A DNA stretch of 8,150 nucleotides from Sva-07 sp038321235. Its GTDB lineage: Bacteria; Actinomycetota; Acidimicrobiia; Acidimicrobiales; Ilumatobacteraceae. The position numbers and the translations under genes were made by a program. Of this stretch, positions 1 to 5,675 are shown piece by piece (the stretch's first letter is position 1; every line of letters starts with the position of its first letter). The notes beneath the pieces were generated by a model that saw only the letters and a program-made list of their open reading frames with translations, did not search any database and was not told the DNA's origin. The DNA is taken from NCBI GenBank assembly GCA_038321235.1, contig JBBQEU010000135.1:1-8150 (forward strand). The letters run 5' to 3'.

Positions 1-1179
1 AGCGGCGTGTGCGGTGCGGCCGCGGCCGTGTTCGGCGGGGTCGTGCTCGACGCCACCGCTCTGGCCGGTGTCGTCGACGTCGATGCGGTCTCGGGCATCG
101 TCGAGGTGCTGCCCGGCACGTTCGGCCCCGACCTCGAGGACATCCTCCGCAACGTCCACGGACTGACCGTCGGCCACTTCCCGCAGAGCTTCGATCTTGC
201 GACCGTCGGCGGCTGGGTCGCCTCCCGCGGCGCTGGCCAGTACTCGACGCGCTACGGCAAGATCGAAGACATGGTGGTCGGTCTCGAAGCGGTACTCGCC
301 GATGGCACGGTGATCCGCACCGGCGGCGCTCCTGCGGCTGCGGCTGGCCCCGATCTCACACAGCTACTCGTCGGCTCGGAGGGCACGCTCGCCGTCATCA
401 CACGCGTCTGGCTGCGTACCCACCCCGTGCCGACGCACGAACTGCGTGCCTCCTACGAGTTCGGCTCGTTCGCCGACGGCATCGAGGTGTGTCGACGCAT
501 CTTGCAAGCAGGCGCAACGCCCGCTGTGTTGCGGCTCTACGACGCAGTCGAGTCGCAACGCGGACAGGGAGGCGACGGTACGCAGTGCATGCTGCTCGTG
601 CTCGACGAGGGACACGTCGACCTCGTCGACGCGACGATGTCGATCGTCGATCACACATGCAACACATTCGGTGCAACGTCGATGGGCTCCGCGCTGGTCG
701 ATGACTGGATGGGCCACCGCAACGACACCTCGGCGCTGCAAGGTCTCACCCGCAAGGGCTTCGTCGTCGACACGATGGAGATCGCCGCTCCCTGGTCACG
801 ACTCGACGAGCTGTTCGATCGAGTCCGCACGGCGATGATGGCGGTACCACACGCTCGAGCGGCCACGTGCCACCTCTCGCACAGCTACACCGACGGCGCC
901 TGCCTCTACTTCACCTTCGCTGCGACCCCACCGCCCGAGGACATCGAATCGACGTACGTCGCACTGTGGGATGCGGGCCAGCGTGCGGTGCTCGCCGCCG
1001 GAGGCAACCTCTCCCACCACCATGGCATCGGCCTCAACCGAAGTCGGTTCATGGCCGAAGCGCTCGGCTCCGCGCACGACGTGTTGATCGCCGTGAAGAA
1101 GGCACTCGACCCGAACGGCATCATGAATCCCGGCAAGCTCGGCCTTCCCTCACCGTTCGGCGAGGTGGCCTGGCCATGA
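1..1179 (+). CDS. FAD-linked oxidase, alkylglycerone-phosphate synthase-like (5'-truncated)
   Basis: This is the C-terminal part (392 residues) of an FAD_binding_4-type flavoprotein. The frame is open from base 1. The visible protein starts SGVCGAA, which looks like the end of the glycine-rich FAD pyrophosphate loop, so the true start lies upstream. The remaining FAD domain is clear: SFDLATVGGWVASRGAGQ at about residues 62-80, and LLVGSEGTLAVITRVW at about 122-137. The C-terminal half carries HSYTDGACLYF (Tyr at about 296) and SHHHGIG (His 339-341), followed by DPNGIMNPGKLGL. The triple-His motif and this Tyr region match alkyl-DHAP synthases, which exchange the acyl group of acyl-DHAP for a fatty alcohol in ether-lipid synthesis. 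Related D-lactate or glycolate oxidases usually lack HHH. The FAD oxidase assignment is firm. The AGPS substrate is inferred. The stop overlaps the next start (ATGA), so the genes are probably co-translated. Confidence 0.88.
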   Translation, partial: SGVCGAAAAVFGGVVLDATALAGVVDVDAVSGIVEVLPGTFGPDLEDILRNVHGLTVGHFPQSFDLATVGGWVASRGAGQYSTRYGKIEDMVVGLEAVLADGTVIRTGGAPAAAAGPDLTQLLVGSEGTLAVITRVWLRTHPVPTHELRASYEFGSFADGIEVCRRILQAGATPAVLRLYDAVESQRGQGGDGTQCMLLVLDEGHVDLVDATMSIVDHTCNTFGATSMGSALVDDWMGHRNDTSALQGLTRKGFVVDTMEIAAPWSRLDELFDRVRTAMMAVPHARAATCHLSHSYTDGACLYFTFAATPPPEDIESTYVALWDAGQRAVLAAGGNLSHHHGIGLNRSRFMAEALGSAHDVLIAVKKALDPNGIMNPGKLGLPSPFGEVAWP

Positions 1180-1625
1180 GCAGCGTCGCAACCTCGGGTC
1201 GCTGGGACCTTGCCGCCATTCGCGCCGGCATCGGCGTCTGCCTCATCCTCGCTATTCCGCTCACACTGATCGCTGCGTTCGTCGACTCCGACTCGTCGGG
1301 GCTCAATGCGTTCTTCTTCTTCGGGGCGATGTTCGGATTCGTGATCGGCGGCGGCTGCGCTGCGTGGGTGCAGCGTCGCGGCACGCCGATGTCGCATGGC
1401 GTCGTCACCACGATGGTCGCCTACGTGGGCGCCCAAAGTGTGTTCATCGTGATTCGTCTCGTGGGTGGTGACGGAGTCGACTGGTTCGCCGTGTTCTTCA
1501 CGCTCTCGTTGGTCATCCTCGCCGGGCTGTTCGGTGGCATCTTGGGCAGCCAACTCCAGGCGCGAGGGTTCGTACCGTCCAGCCAGCGCCCCGACCGGCG
1601 TTCGGACCAGCAAGGAAACCAATGA
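1176..1625 (+). CDS. Small four-helix membrane protein, unknown function
   Basis: This 149-residue protein has four predicted membrane segments at about residues 14-36, 44-65, 72-96 and 102-127. A short N-terminus precedes them and a polar, Arg/Gln-rich tail (130-149) follows. Segments 2 and 4 are rich in glycine (FGFVIGGG, GLFGGILGSQ), suggesting tight helix packing. I do not recognise a family with an assigned function. The ATG at 1176 overlaps the upstream stop and has a GAGGTGG ribosome site seven bases before it. Its own stop overlaps the kinase start. The same frame extends upstream to 867, but that part lies inside the oxidase gene and reads as Arg-rich shadow protein. Its position between a lipid-type oxidase and a kinase suggests a membrane partner or transport role, but this is inference only. 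Confidence 0.85.
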   Translation: MSSVATSGRWDLAAIRAGIGVCLILAIPLTLIAAFVDSDSSGLNAFFFFGAMFGFVIGGGCAAWVQRRGTPMSHGVVTTMVAYVGAQSVFIVIRLVGGDGVDWFAVFFTLSLVILAGLFGGILGSQLQARGFVPSSQRPDRRSDQQGNQ

Positions 1626-3091
1626 GCACCATTCTGGTCATCGACGTCGGCACCACCGGCCTGCGTGCGTCGCTCGTCGACGACACACTCGCGGTGCGGG
1701 CAATGGAATACCGGCCATGTCCACCGTCCACGCCCGCTCCTGGCCTGGTGGAGTTCGACGGCGCCGAACTGGCTGCTGCACTGCTCGACGCTGCGCGCAC
1801 GGTGCTTTCGACATCCAACGAGCCCGTAGCCGCCGTCGGCGTCGCCAATCAGCGAGCCAGCACCCTGGTGTGGGATCGCCGCACCGGCGAGCCGGTCGGG
1901 CCGGGTCTCGGCTGGCAGGATCTGCGCACCGTCGGCGAGTGCATCATGGCCAAACTCGAACACGGATGGTCGGTGGCGCCGAATCAGTCGTCGACGAAGG
2001 CGGGATGGATCCTCGCCAATACACCCGACCTCGGCGGACGCGACCTGTGCGTGGGCACGATCGACAGTTGGATCGCCTGGACGCTGAGCGAAGGAACGTT
2101 GCACGTGAGCGACCAGACCAACGCATCGGCCACCACCAATGGTCTGCGAGTCGTCGACGGCACGGCGTGGGCCCACGACCGATGCGCTGCATTCGGGGTA
2201 CCCGAGTCGCTCCTGCCCTCCGTGGTCGACTCGGTCGGCGTGGTCGGTCACGCCACGGCGCTGCCCGGTTCGCCGCCCATCGCGGCAATCCTCGGCGATC
2301 AACAGGCCTCGCTCATCGGACAGAGCTGCGTCAAGCCAGGGCGAGCGAAGATCACCTTCGGTACGGGCGGCATGCTCGACTTGTGCACCGACACCGGCAC
2401 GCCTTCCGGAGCACACCGCCACGAGGCGGGCACCTATCCGCTTCCGCTGTGGTCGCGTGACGGTGAGATCACCTGGGGTGTCGAGGCGATCATGCTGTCG
2501 GCGGGCACCAACATCGAGTGGCTTCGCGACGACCTCGGGCTGATTGCCACCAGCGCCGACAGCCACGACGTCGCGTCGATGTGCGACGACACCGATGGTG
2601 TCGTCTACGTGCCGGCGCTGTTGGGCCTGGGGACGCCACGGTGGGATTACGGCGCCCGCGGCACCCTGCTGGGCATCACTCGCGGCACCGGACGTCCCCA
2701 CGTCGTACGTGCTGTGCTGGAAGGCGTTGCACACCGCGGTGCCGATCTGCTCGACGCAGCGCGCTCCGACAGCGGCGTCGACATCCACACGGTGCGCATC
2801 GACGGTGGTATGAGTGCCAATCCCACGTTCGCCCAGGCGCTCGCCGACGCCGCGAACTGCCCGATCGAGGTGTCCCCCGTCGCCGATGCAACCACGATCG
2901 GTGCGGGGTTCATGGCAGGACTCGGCGTTGGCGTGTTCGCTGGCATCGACGACCTCGACGCCCTCTGGCGACCCGCTCACGTCGTCGAGCCGAGTGACCC
3001 GGAGTCGCATGCAGAGCGACGCGAGCGCTGGGCTGACGCGCTCGATCGTGCCGGTGGCTGGCACGCAGATCTGTCGGCGCTGGACTTCTGA
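1622..3091 (+). CDS. FGGY-family kinase, glycerol kinase-like with altered substrate pocket
   Basis: At 489 residues this is the usual length for FGGY carbohydrate kinases. ATP-side motifs are intact: DVGTTGLRAS at 8-17, FGTGG at 246-250, and RIDGGMSANPTFAQALAD at 392-409. Glycerol-kinase-type signatures include NQR (76-78), GLGWQD (95-100), LGDQQASLIGQ (224-234) and VPALLGLGTPRWDYGARGTLLGITRG (330-355). Compared with E. coli GlpK glycerol contacts, Arg83, Trp103 and Asp245 are kept (Arg78, Trp98, Asp226). Glu84, Tyr135 and Phe270 appear as Ala79, Asn121 and Met251. The protein therefore probably phosphorylates a glycerol-like polyol at the expense of ATP, but the substrate may not be glycerol. 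AAGGA lies five bases before the ATG, which overlaps the upstream stop. The oxidase neighbour suggests a glycerol/DHAP or ether-lipid setting. A glpK symbol is withheld because of the pocket changes. Confidence 0.9.
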   Translation: MSTILVIDVGTTGLRASLVDDTLAVRAMEYRPCPPSTPAPGLVEFDGAELAAALLDAARTVLSTSNEPVAAVGVANQRASTLVWDRRTGEPVGPGLGWQDLRTVGECIMAKLEHGWSVAPNQSSTKAGWILANTPDLGGRDLCVGTIDSWIAWTLSEGTLHVSDQTNASATTNGLRVVDGTAWAHDRCAAFGVPESLLPSVVDSVGVVGHATALPGSPPIAAILGDQQASLIGQSCVKPGRAKITFGTGGMLDLCTDTGTPSGAHRHEAGTYPLPLWSRDGEITWGVEAIMLSAGTNIEWLRDDLGLIATSADSHDVASMCDDTDGVVYVPALLGLGTPRWDYGARGTLLGITRGTGRPHVVRAVLEGVAHRGADLLDAARSDSGVDIHTVRIDGGMSANPTFAQALADAANCPIEVSPVADATTIGAGFMAGLGVGVFAGIDDLDALWRPAHVVEPSDPESHAERRERWADALDRAGGWHADLSALDF

Positions 3092-3111
3092 GCGATCACC
3101 CGATGACTGGA

Positions 3112-3137
3112 CACCGGACCCTAGAATTGGTCCGGTG
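3112..3137 (+). promoter_or_regulatory. Perfect 9-bp dyad (operator or terminator) after the kinase gene
   Basis: CACCGGACC at 3112-3120 is exactly mirrored by GGTCCGGTG at 3129-3137 across an 8-base spacer. It starts 20 bases after the kinase stop. As RNA it would form a strong GC-rich hairpin and could end the upstream operon. However, no T-run follows; the next bases are CCCTCCCAGC. The spacer contains TAGAAT (3122-3127), which fits a TANNNT -10 box, so the dyad could instead be a repressor site on the promoter of the ferritin-like genes. The two readings are not exclusive. Confidence 0.6.
3122..3127 (+). promoter_or_regulatory. Candidate -10 box TAGAAT for the ferritin-like pair
   Basis: TAGAAT is a good match to the TANNNT -10 consensus and lies 62 bases before the preferred GTG start. 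No convincing -35 hexamer is visible at the usual distance. The box sits wholly inside the spacer of the inverted repeat at 3112-3137. Confidence 0.4.
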
Positions 3138-3189
3138 CCCTCCCAGCGGGAAGGCTGTCGTACGCATGACCCCGAAAGGACCTTCCCCC

Positions 3190-3792
3190 GTGGATCTCGA
3201 ATCCGCCGCACCGGCCTCGTCCCGGCGCAGCCTCATCGGCGCACTGGGCGCTGTCGGCCTCGCCGGCGCCGCCGCGCTCAGCATCGCTCGTCCCGCATCC
3301 GCTGCACCGACCAGCCCGACCGAGGACGACAAGGAGCTCCTACGTCAGGCCATGGAGCTCGAGCTCACTGCCGAGGCGCTCTACCGCGCCGCCATCGATG
3401 CCGGGCTGTCCGATGTCGCCGGCGAACTGGCAGCGGTTTTCGCCGAGAACCACGTCACGTACGCCGACAAGATCGCCGGGGGCGCCGGGTTCTCGGCAGA
3501 CACCCGCAACGAGGAGTTGTTCGAGCAGCTCCGGTCGGCGTTCGCGACGAGCGATGCCGACGCCTTCGCCGAGGCCGCGGCCAGTCTCGAGAACACTGCT
3601 GCGGCCACCCACACGGCCCTGCTTGCCGAGTACGAATCGATCAAGGCCAAGACGCTGACCGCGTCGATCATCGTGGTCGAGGCCCGAATGGCGACGGTGC
3701 TCACCGACCTCGGTGGTTTCACCTCGAACCTCGACGACATCTTCGAGCCGGACGCAGAAGCACTCGAACTCAGCGGTGGAGCAGCGTCATGA
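3190..3792 (+). CDS. Tat-exported ferritin-like protein, paralog 1
   Basis: This 200-residue protein reads from GTG 3190, with GAAAGGA at 3174-3180 as ribosome site. ATG 3166 (GGGAAGG upstream) or ATG 3103 would only lengthen the N-terminus; ATG 3103 lies before the dyad and is unlikely. The N-terminus has a twin-arginine signal, SSRRSLIGALG, a hydrophobic stretch, and a likely signal-peptidase site after ARPASA. The mature part is a four-helix ferritin-like fold: LELTAEALY (Glu58), AENHVTYAD (Glu86, His88), LENTAAATH (Glu134, His141) and VVEARMATV (Glu164). In related proteins the last motif is normally E-x-x-H, but here the His is Met167. Metal binding outside the membrane is plausible, with a possibly incomplete di-metal site. 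No enzymatic role can be assigned. The stop overlaps the start of its paralog (ATGA), which indicates an operon. Confidence 0.82.
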   Translation: MDLESAAPASSRRSLIGALGAVGLAGAAALSIARPASAAPTSPTEDDKELLRQAMELELTAEALYRAAIDAGLSDVAGELAAVFAENHVTYADKIAGGAGFSADTRNEELFEQLRSAFATSDADAFAEAAASLENTAAATHTALLAEYESIKAKTLTASIIVVEARMATVLTDLGGFTSNLDDIFEPDAEALELSGGAAS

Positions 3793-4625
3793 CCGACAAC
3801 ACGAACGCCACCACTTCGTCGCGCTACGGCCGCCGCGAGGCGCTCAAGCTCGGTGGGCTCACCGTATCGGTCGCGGCGATTGCAGCCGCCTGCGGCAGCG
3901 ACCGCACCGGCGACGATGCGCCGGGCCGTGTGGGTTTCGCTCCACCGATCGAGGAGTTGGAGGACTACCCGATCGACGACGCCGTGCGCCTGCGCACCGC
4001 CTCGTCGCTCGAGCTCACCGCCGTGGCCGTGTACGAGGCGGTCCTCGCCACCGGCTTGCTCGATGGTGACCTCACCACGCTCGTCGAACGGCTGATCGAG
4101 GACCATCAGATGGTCGCCGACGAGATGGGCCAGCTCACCGAGTCGGTCGGCGGCGTGGCCTGGGAATGCACCAACCCGTGGTACATGGACCGCACAGTCG
4201 GACCGCTCCTCGCCGCCGTACTCGACAGCGACAACCCCTTGCGTGACATCGTCAACACCGCCGTTGTGCTCGAGAACATCGCTGCAGCGACGCACCAGAG
4301 CCTGACGATCGAACTCGAGGACGCTGACGCTGCGGCGGCAACCATCGCCGCGGCCACGCTCGAGTCCCGCCATTCGGCTTTCATCGTGGCCACCGCACGT
4401 GGTCCGGAGGGTTATGTGAGTCCGCTCATCGATGGCGACGGTGAGGCACCCAACGATGCCGACGGCGTGCCGTACAAGTTCGCGATCAACAACCGCTTCG
4501 GCTCGACCGGTCAGGTCGAGCTGGTCGCAGGTAAGCCGAACGAGAACGGCGTGCGTCAGACGTTCCTCATCCAGACACCGTCGCTCAACTCCTGGATCTA
4601 CAACGAGCTCGAACCCACCTGCTGA
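3789..4625 (+). CDS. Tat-exported ferritin-like lipoprotein, paralog 2
   Basis: This 278-residue protein starts with a Tat-type signal, YGRREALKLGG (Arg15-Arg16), followed by a hydrophobic core ending AAAC at 32-35. That is a plausible, slightly atypical lipobox with Cys35 as the lipidated residue. The mature chain shares the ferritin-like motifs of the upstream gene: SSLELTAVAVYEA (Glu75), IEDHQMVAD (Glu104, His106), LENIAAATH (Glu162, His169) and LESRHSAFI (Glu192, His195), so the usual ligand set looks complete here. It also has an extra C-terminal tail of about 75 residues (204-278) that the paralog lacks, ending in Cys278. A membrane-anchored, extracytoplasmic iron or redox protein is inferred. 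The substrate is unknown. GGTGGA lies eight bases before the ATG. The same frame is open far upstream, but that is an Arg-rich shadow of the kinase and paralog 1. Confidence 0.85.
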   Translation: MTDNTNATTSSRYGRREALKLGGLTVSVAAIAAACGSDRTGDDAPGRVGFAPPIEELEDYPIDDAVRLRTASSLELTAVAVYEAVLATGLLDGDLTTLVERLIEDHQMVADEMGQLTESVGGVAWECTNPWYMDRTVGPLLAAVLDSDNPLRDIVNTAVVLENIAAATHQSLTIELEDADAAAATIAAATLESRHSAFIVATARGPEGYVSPLIDGDGEAPNDADGVPYKFAINNRFGSTGQVELVAGKPNENGVRQTFLIQTPSLNSWIYNELEPTC

Positions 4626-4640
4626 CGTCGACTCCTGAGG

Positions 4641-4658
4641 TCGACCCGTTGCGGTCGA
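4641..4658 (+). terminator. Weak hairpin after the ferritin-like pair
   Basis: TCGACC (4641-4646) and GGTCGA (4653-4658) can pair around a six-base loop, 16 bases after the stop. A short TTTT follows only at 4672-4675. It could be a weak terminator, but chance pairing is possible in such GC-rich DNA. Confidence 0.25.
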
Positions 4659-4677
4659 GGCGATCTCGAGGTTTTGC

Positions 4678-4683
4678 TACTCT
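4678..4683 (+). promoter_or_regulatory. -10 box TACTCT of the PPOX gene
   Basis: TACTCT in the context GCTACTCTCG fits the TANNNT -10 consensus and recurs almost unchanged before the luciferase-like gene at 5663. It implies a transcript start near 4690 and a leader of about 24 bases carrying the AAGGGGG ribosome site. The -35 region (TCGAGG at 4655-4660, 17-base spacer) is weak. Confidence 0.5.
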
Positions 4684-4713
4684 CGTTGCACCAATCGGCG
4701 CAAGGGGGTTGCC

Positions 4714-5142
4714 ATGGGTACGTCAACAGCTCTGTCGGCACCGGCTGAGACCCTGCTGGGGTCCGACGCCGTTGCCCACGTCTGGACCGAGAACCACGAC
4801 GGATCGCCACAGGTGTCGGTCGTCTGGGTCATCGTGCAAGGCGACGAGATCGTTTTCGGCTGTGATCGAGCGAGTCAGAAGGCGATCAACCTTCGACGGA
4901 ATCCGTCCGTCGTTCTGTCGATCGAGGACGAGGTCCGCAATGCGCAGGGCTTCCAACGCCACCTCGTGATCCGCGGACGGGCGGCCATAGAGGACCGGGG
5001 TGATCCGGCCCTGATGGACCGACTCGCCCAGAAATACACCGGGCTCGACCGCCACCCGCTGGCGAGACGCGACGCGCCATCGGCGGTGGTTGTGCGAGTC
5101 TCGATCGAACGGATCAGCGGCGTCGGCCCCTGGGTCGACTGA
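4714..5142 (+). CDS. PPOX-class F420/flavin-dependent split-barrel protein
   Basis: At 142 residues this matches single-domain pyridoxamine-phosphate-oxidase-like proteins of the actinobacterial Rv1155 type, many of which bind coenzyme F420. Recognisable stretches are PQVSVVWVIVQGDEIVFGC (32-50), the SQKAINLRRNPSVVLSIED strand-turn (54-72), QRHLVIRGRAAIED (81-94), the helix before KYTGLDRHP (107-115), and the C-terminal ISGVGPW (134-140) typical of this family. The expected role is cytoplasmic reduction or oxidation of a small molecule using F420H2 or flavin. The substrate cannot be read from sequence. The ATG is fixed by AAGGGGG five bases upstream and the -10 box at 4678. It stands alone between the ferritin-like genes and rnpB. 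A heme-utilisation or FMN-type PPOX role is the main alternative. Confidence 0.87.
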   Translation: MGTSTALSAPAETLLGSDAVAHVWTENHDGSPQVSVVWVIVQGDEIVFGCDRASQKAINLRRNPSVVLSIEDEVRNAQGFQRHLVIRGRAAIEDRGDPALMDRLAQKYTGLDRHPLARRDAPSAVVVRVSIERISGVGPWVD

Positions 5143-5162
5143 GCGAACCTCCACGGCCGTCG

Positions 5163-5168
5163 TACACT
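5163..5168 (+). promoter_or_regulatory. -10 box TACACT of rnpB
   Basis: TACACT fits TANNNT. The expected start, about seven bases on, is near 5175, which is the first base of the closing P1 helix of the RNase P RNA. That agreement supports both the promoter and the 5' end of the RNA. No clear -35 is visible. Confidence 0.55.
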
Positions 5169-5174
5169 CGTGCA

Positions 5175-5567
5175 CGCAATGGTGAGGTGGCCGGGTGACC
5201 GCGGCGGTGCGTGCTGCATCGTCGAGGAAAGTCGGGACTCCACAGGGCAGGGTGCTGGCGAGAGCCAGGTTGGGGCGACCTGACGGACAAGTGCAACAGA
5301 GAGAGACCGCCGATGGGCCGGTTCGCTTCACGGCGAGCGGGTCACAGGTGAGGGTGAAACGGTGCGGAAAGAGCGCACCAGCGGCGACGGCGACGTCGTC
5401 GGCTCGGTAAACCCCACCCGGAGCAAGGCCGAGCAGAGGACACGAACGGCCCGTTCGTCCAGGCAACTGGACACCCTCGGGTAGGCCGCACAGATGGATG
5501 GTCACCGGGCGCACCGGGAAACCGGGGCGCTCACAGAATTCCGCTTACAGGCCACCTCACCATTGCG
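5175..5567 (+). ncRNA. rnpB: RNase P RNA, bacterial type A
   Basis: This is the catalytic RNA of RNase P, which removes the 5' leader of pre-tRNAs. The conserved blocks occur in order: GAGGAAAGTC (5224-5233) with CCACAGGGCAGGGTG, GTGAAACGGTGCGG then AGAGCGCACC (5353-5379), GTAAACCCCACCCGGAGCAA, the L15 tRNA-CCA-binding loop GGGTAGG (5479-5485), and ACAGAATTCCGCTTACAGG (5533-5551). Helices check by eye. P1 is 5175-5192 with 5550-5567 (18 perfect pairs). P2 is GGTGACC 5194-5200 with GGTCACC 5500-5506. P3 is a short hairpin at 5205-5221. P4 is 5229-5237 with 5539-5546 and keeps the bulged U at 5232. The ends are set by P1 and the -10 box at 5163. Open frames crossing this gene on either strand are not coding. 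Confidence 0.97.
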
Positions 5568-5613
5568 CACCACATGATCTGTGCCCCGTCCGTCCCTGGA
5601 TCCGGCACTCAGC

Positions 5614-5630
5614 GGGCGCAGATCGTGCCC
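5614..5630 (+). terminator. Possible weak hairpin after rnpB
   Basis: GGGCGC (5614-5619) can pair with GTGCCC (5625-5630), with one G-U pair, around loop AGATC. No T-run follows. It lies 47 bases past the RNA end in the 108-base gap before the next gene and may be chance. Confidence 0.22.
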
Positions 5631-5662
5631 ACGGGCGTTGGGCAGCATCGGCCGGGCGGGCC

Positions 5663-5668
5663 TACTCT
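5663..5668 (+). promoter_or_regulatory. -10 box TACTCT giving a leaderless mRNA
   Basis: TACTCT (context CCTACTCTCG) ends seven bases before GTG 5676, so transcription would begin at or next to the start codon. TTGGGC at 5638-5643 is a possible -35 with a 19-base spacer. No ribosome site precedes the GTG, which agrees with leaderless translation. Confidence 0.55.
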
Positions 5669-5675
5669 CGACATC

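Noticed and set aside
1421..3211. 596-residue open frame on the minus strand
   Set aside because: It is antisense to the kinase and membrane-protein genes, both of which have clear family motifs or hydrophobic structure. The minus-strand translation is Arg/Gly/Asp-rich with no motif, as expected from GC-rich codon bias.
2814..3788. N-terminal extension making paralog 2 603 residues long
   Set aside because: The extra part is an Arg-rich shadow of the kinase and paralog 1. The Tat signal and lipobox begin right after ATG 3789.
3381..4373. 330-residue open frame on the minus strand
   Set aside because: It is antisense to the two ferritin-like genes, whose paired motifs and ATGA overlap show they are the real coding frames.
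4627..4646. GTCGAC repeated twice around TCCTGAG as a possible operator
   Set aside because: GTCGAC is self-complementary and very common in this GC-rich DNA, and the pairing does not extend inward.
4723..5514. 263-residue open frame on the minus strand, and smaller frames at 5195-5410 and 5498-6232 on the plus strand
   Set aside because: They run across rnpB, a structured RNA, and across the PPOX or luciferase-like genes in wrong frames. Their composition is Arg/Ser-rich noise.
5574..5675. Longer start (ATG 5574) for the LLM-class protein
   Set aside because: It would translate the promoter region. Family similarity begins at GTG 5676.
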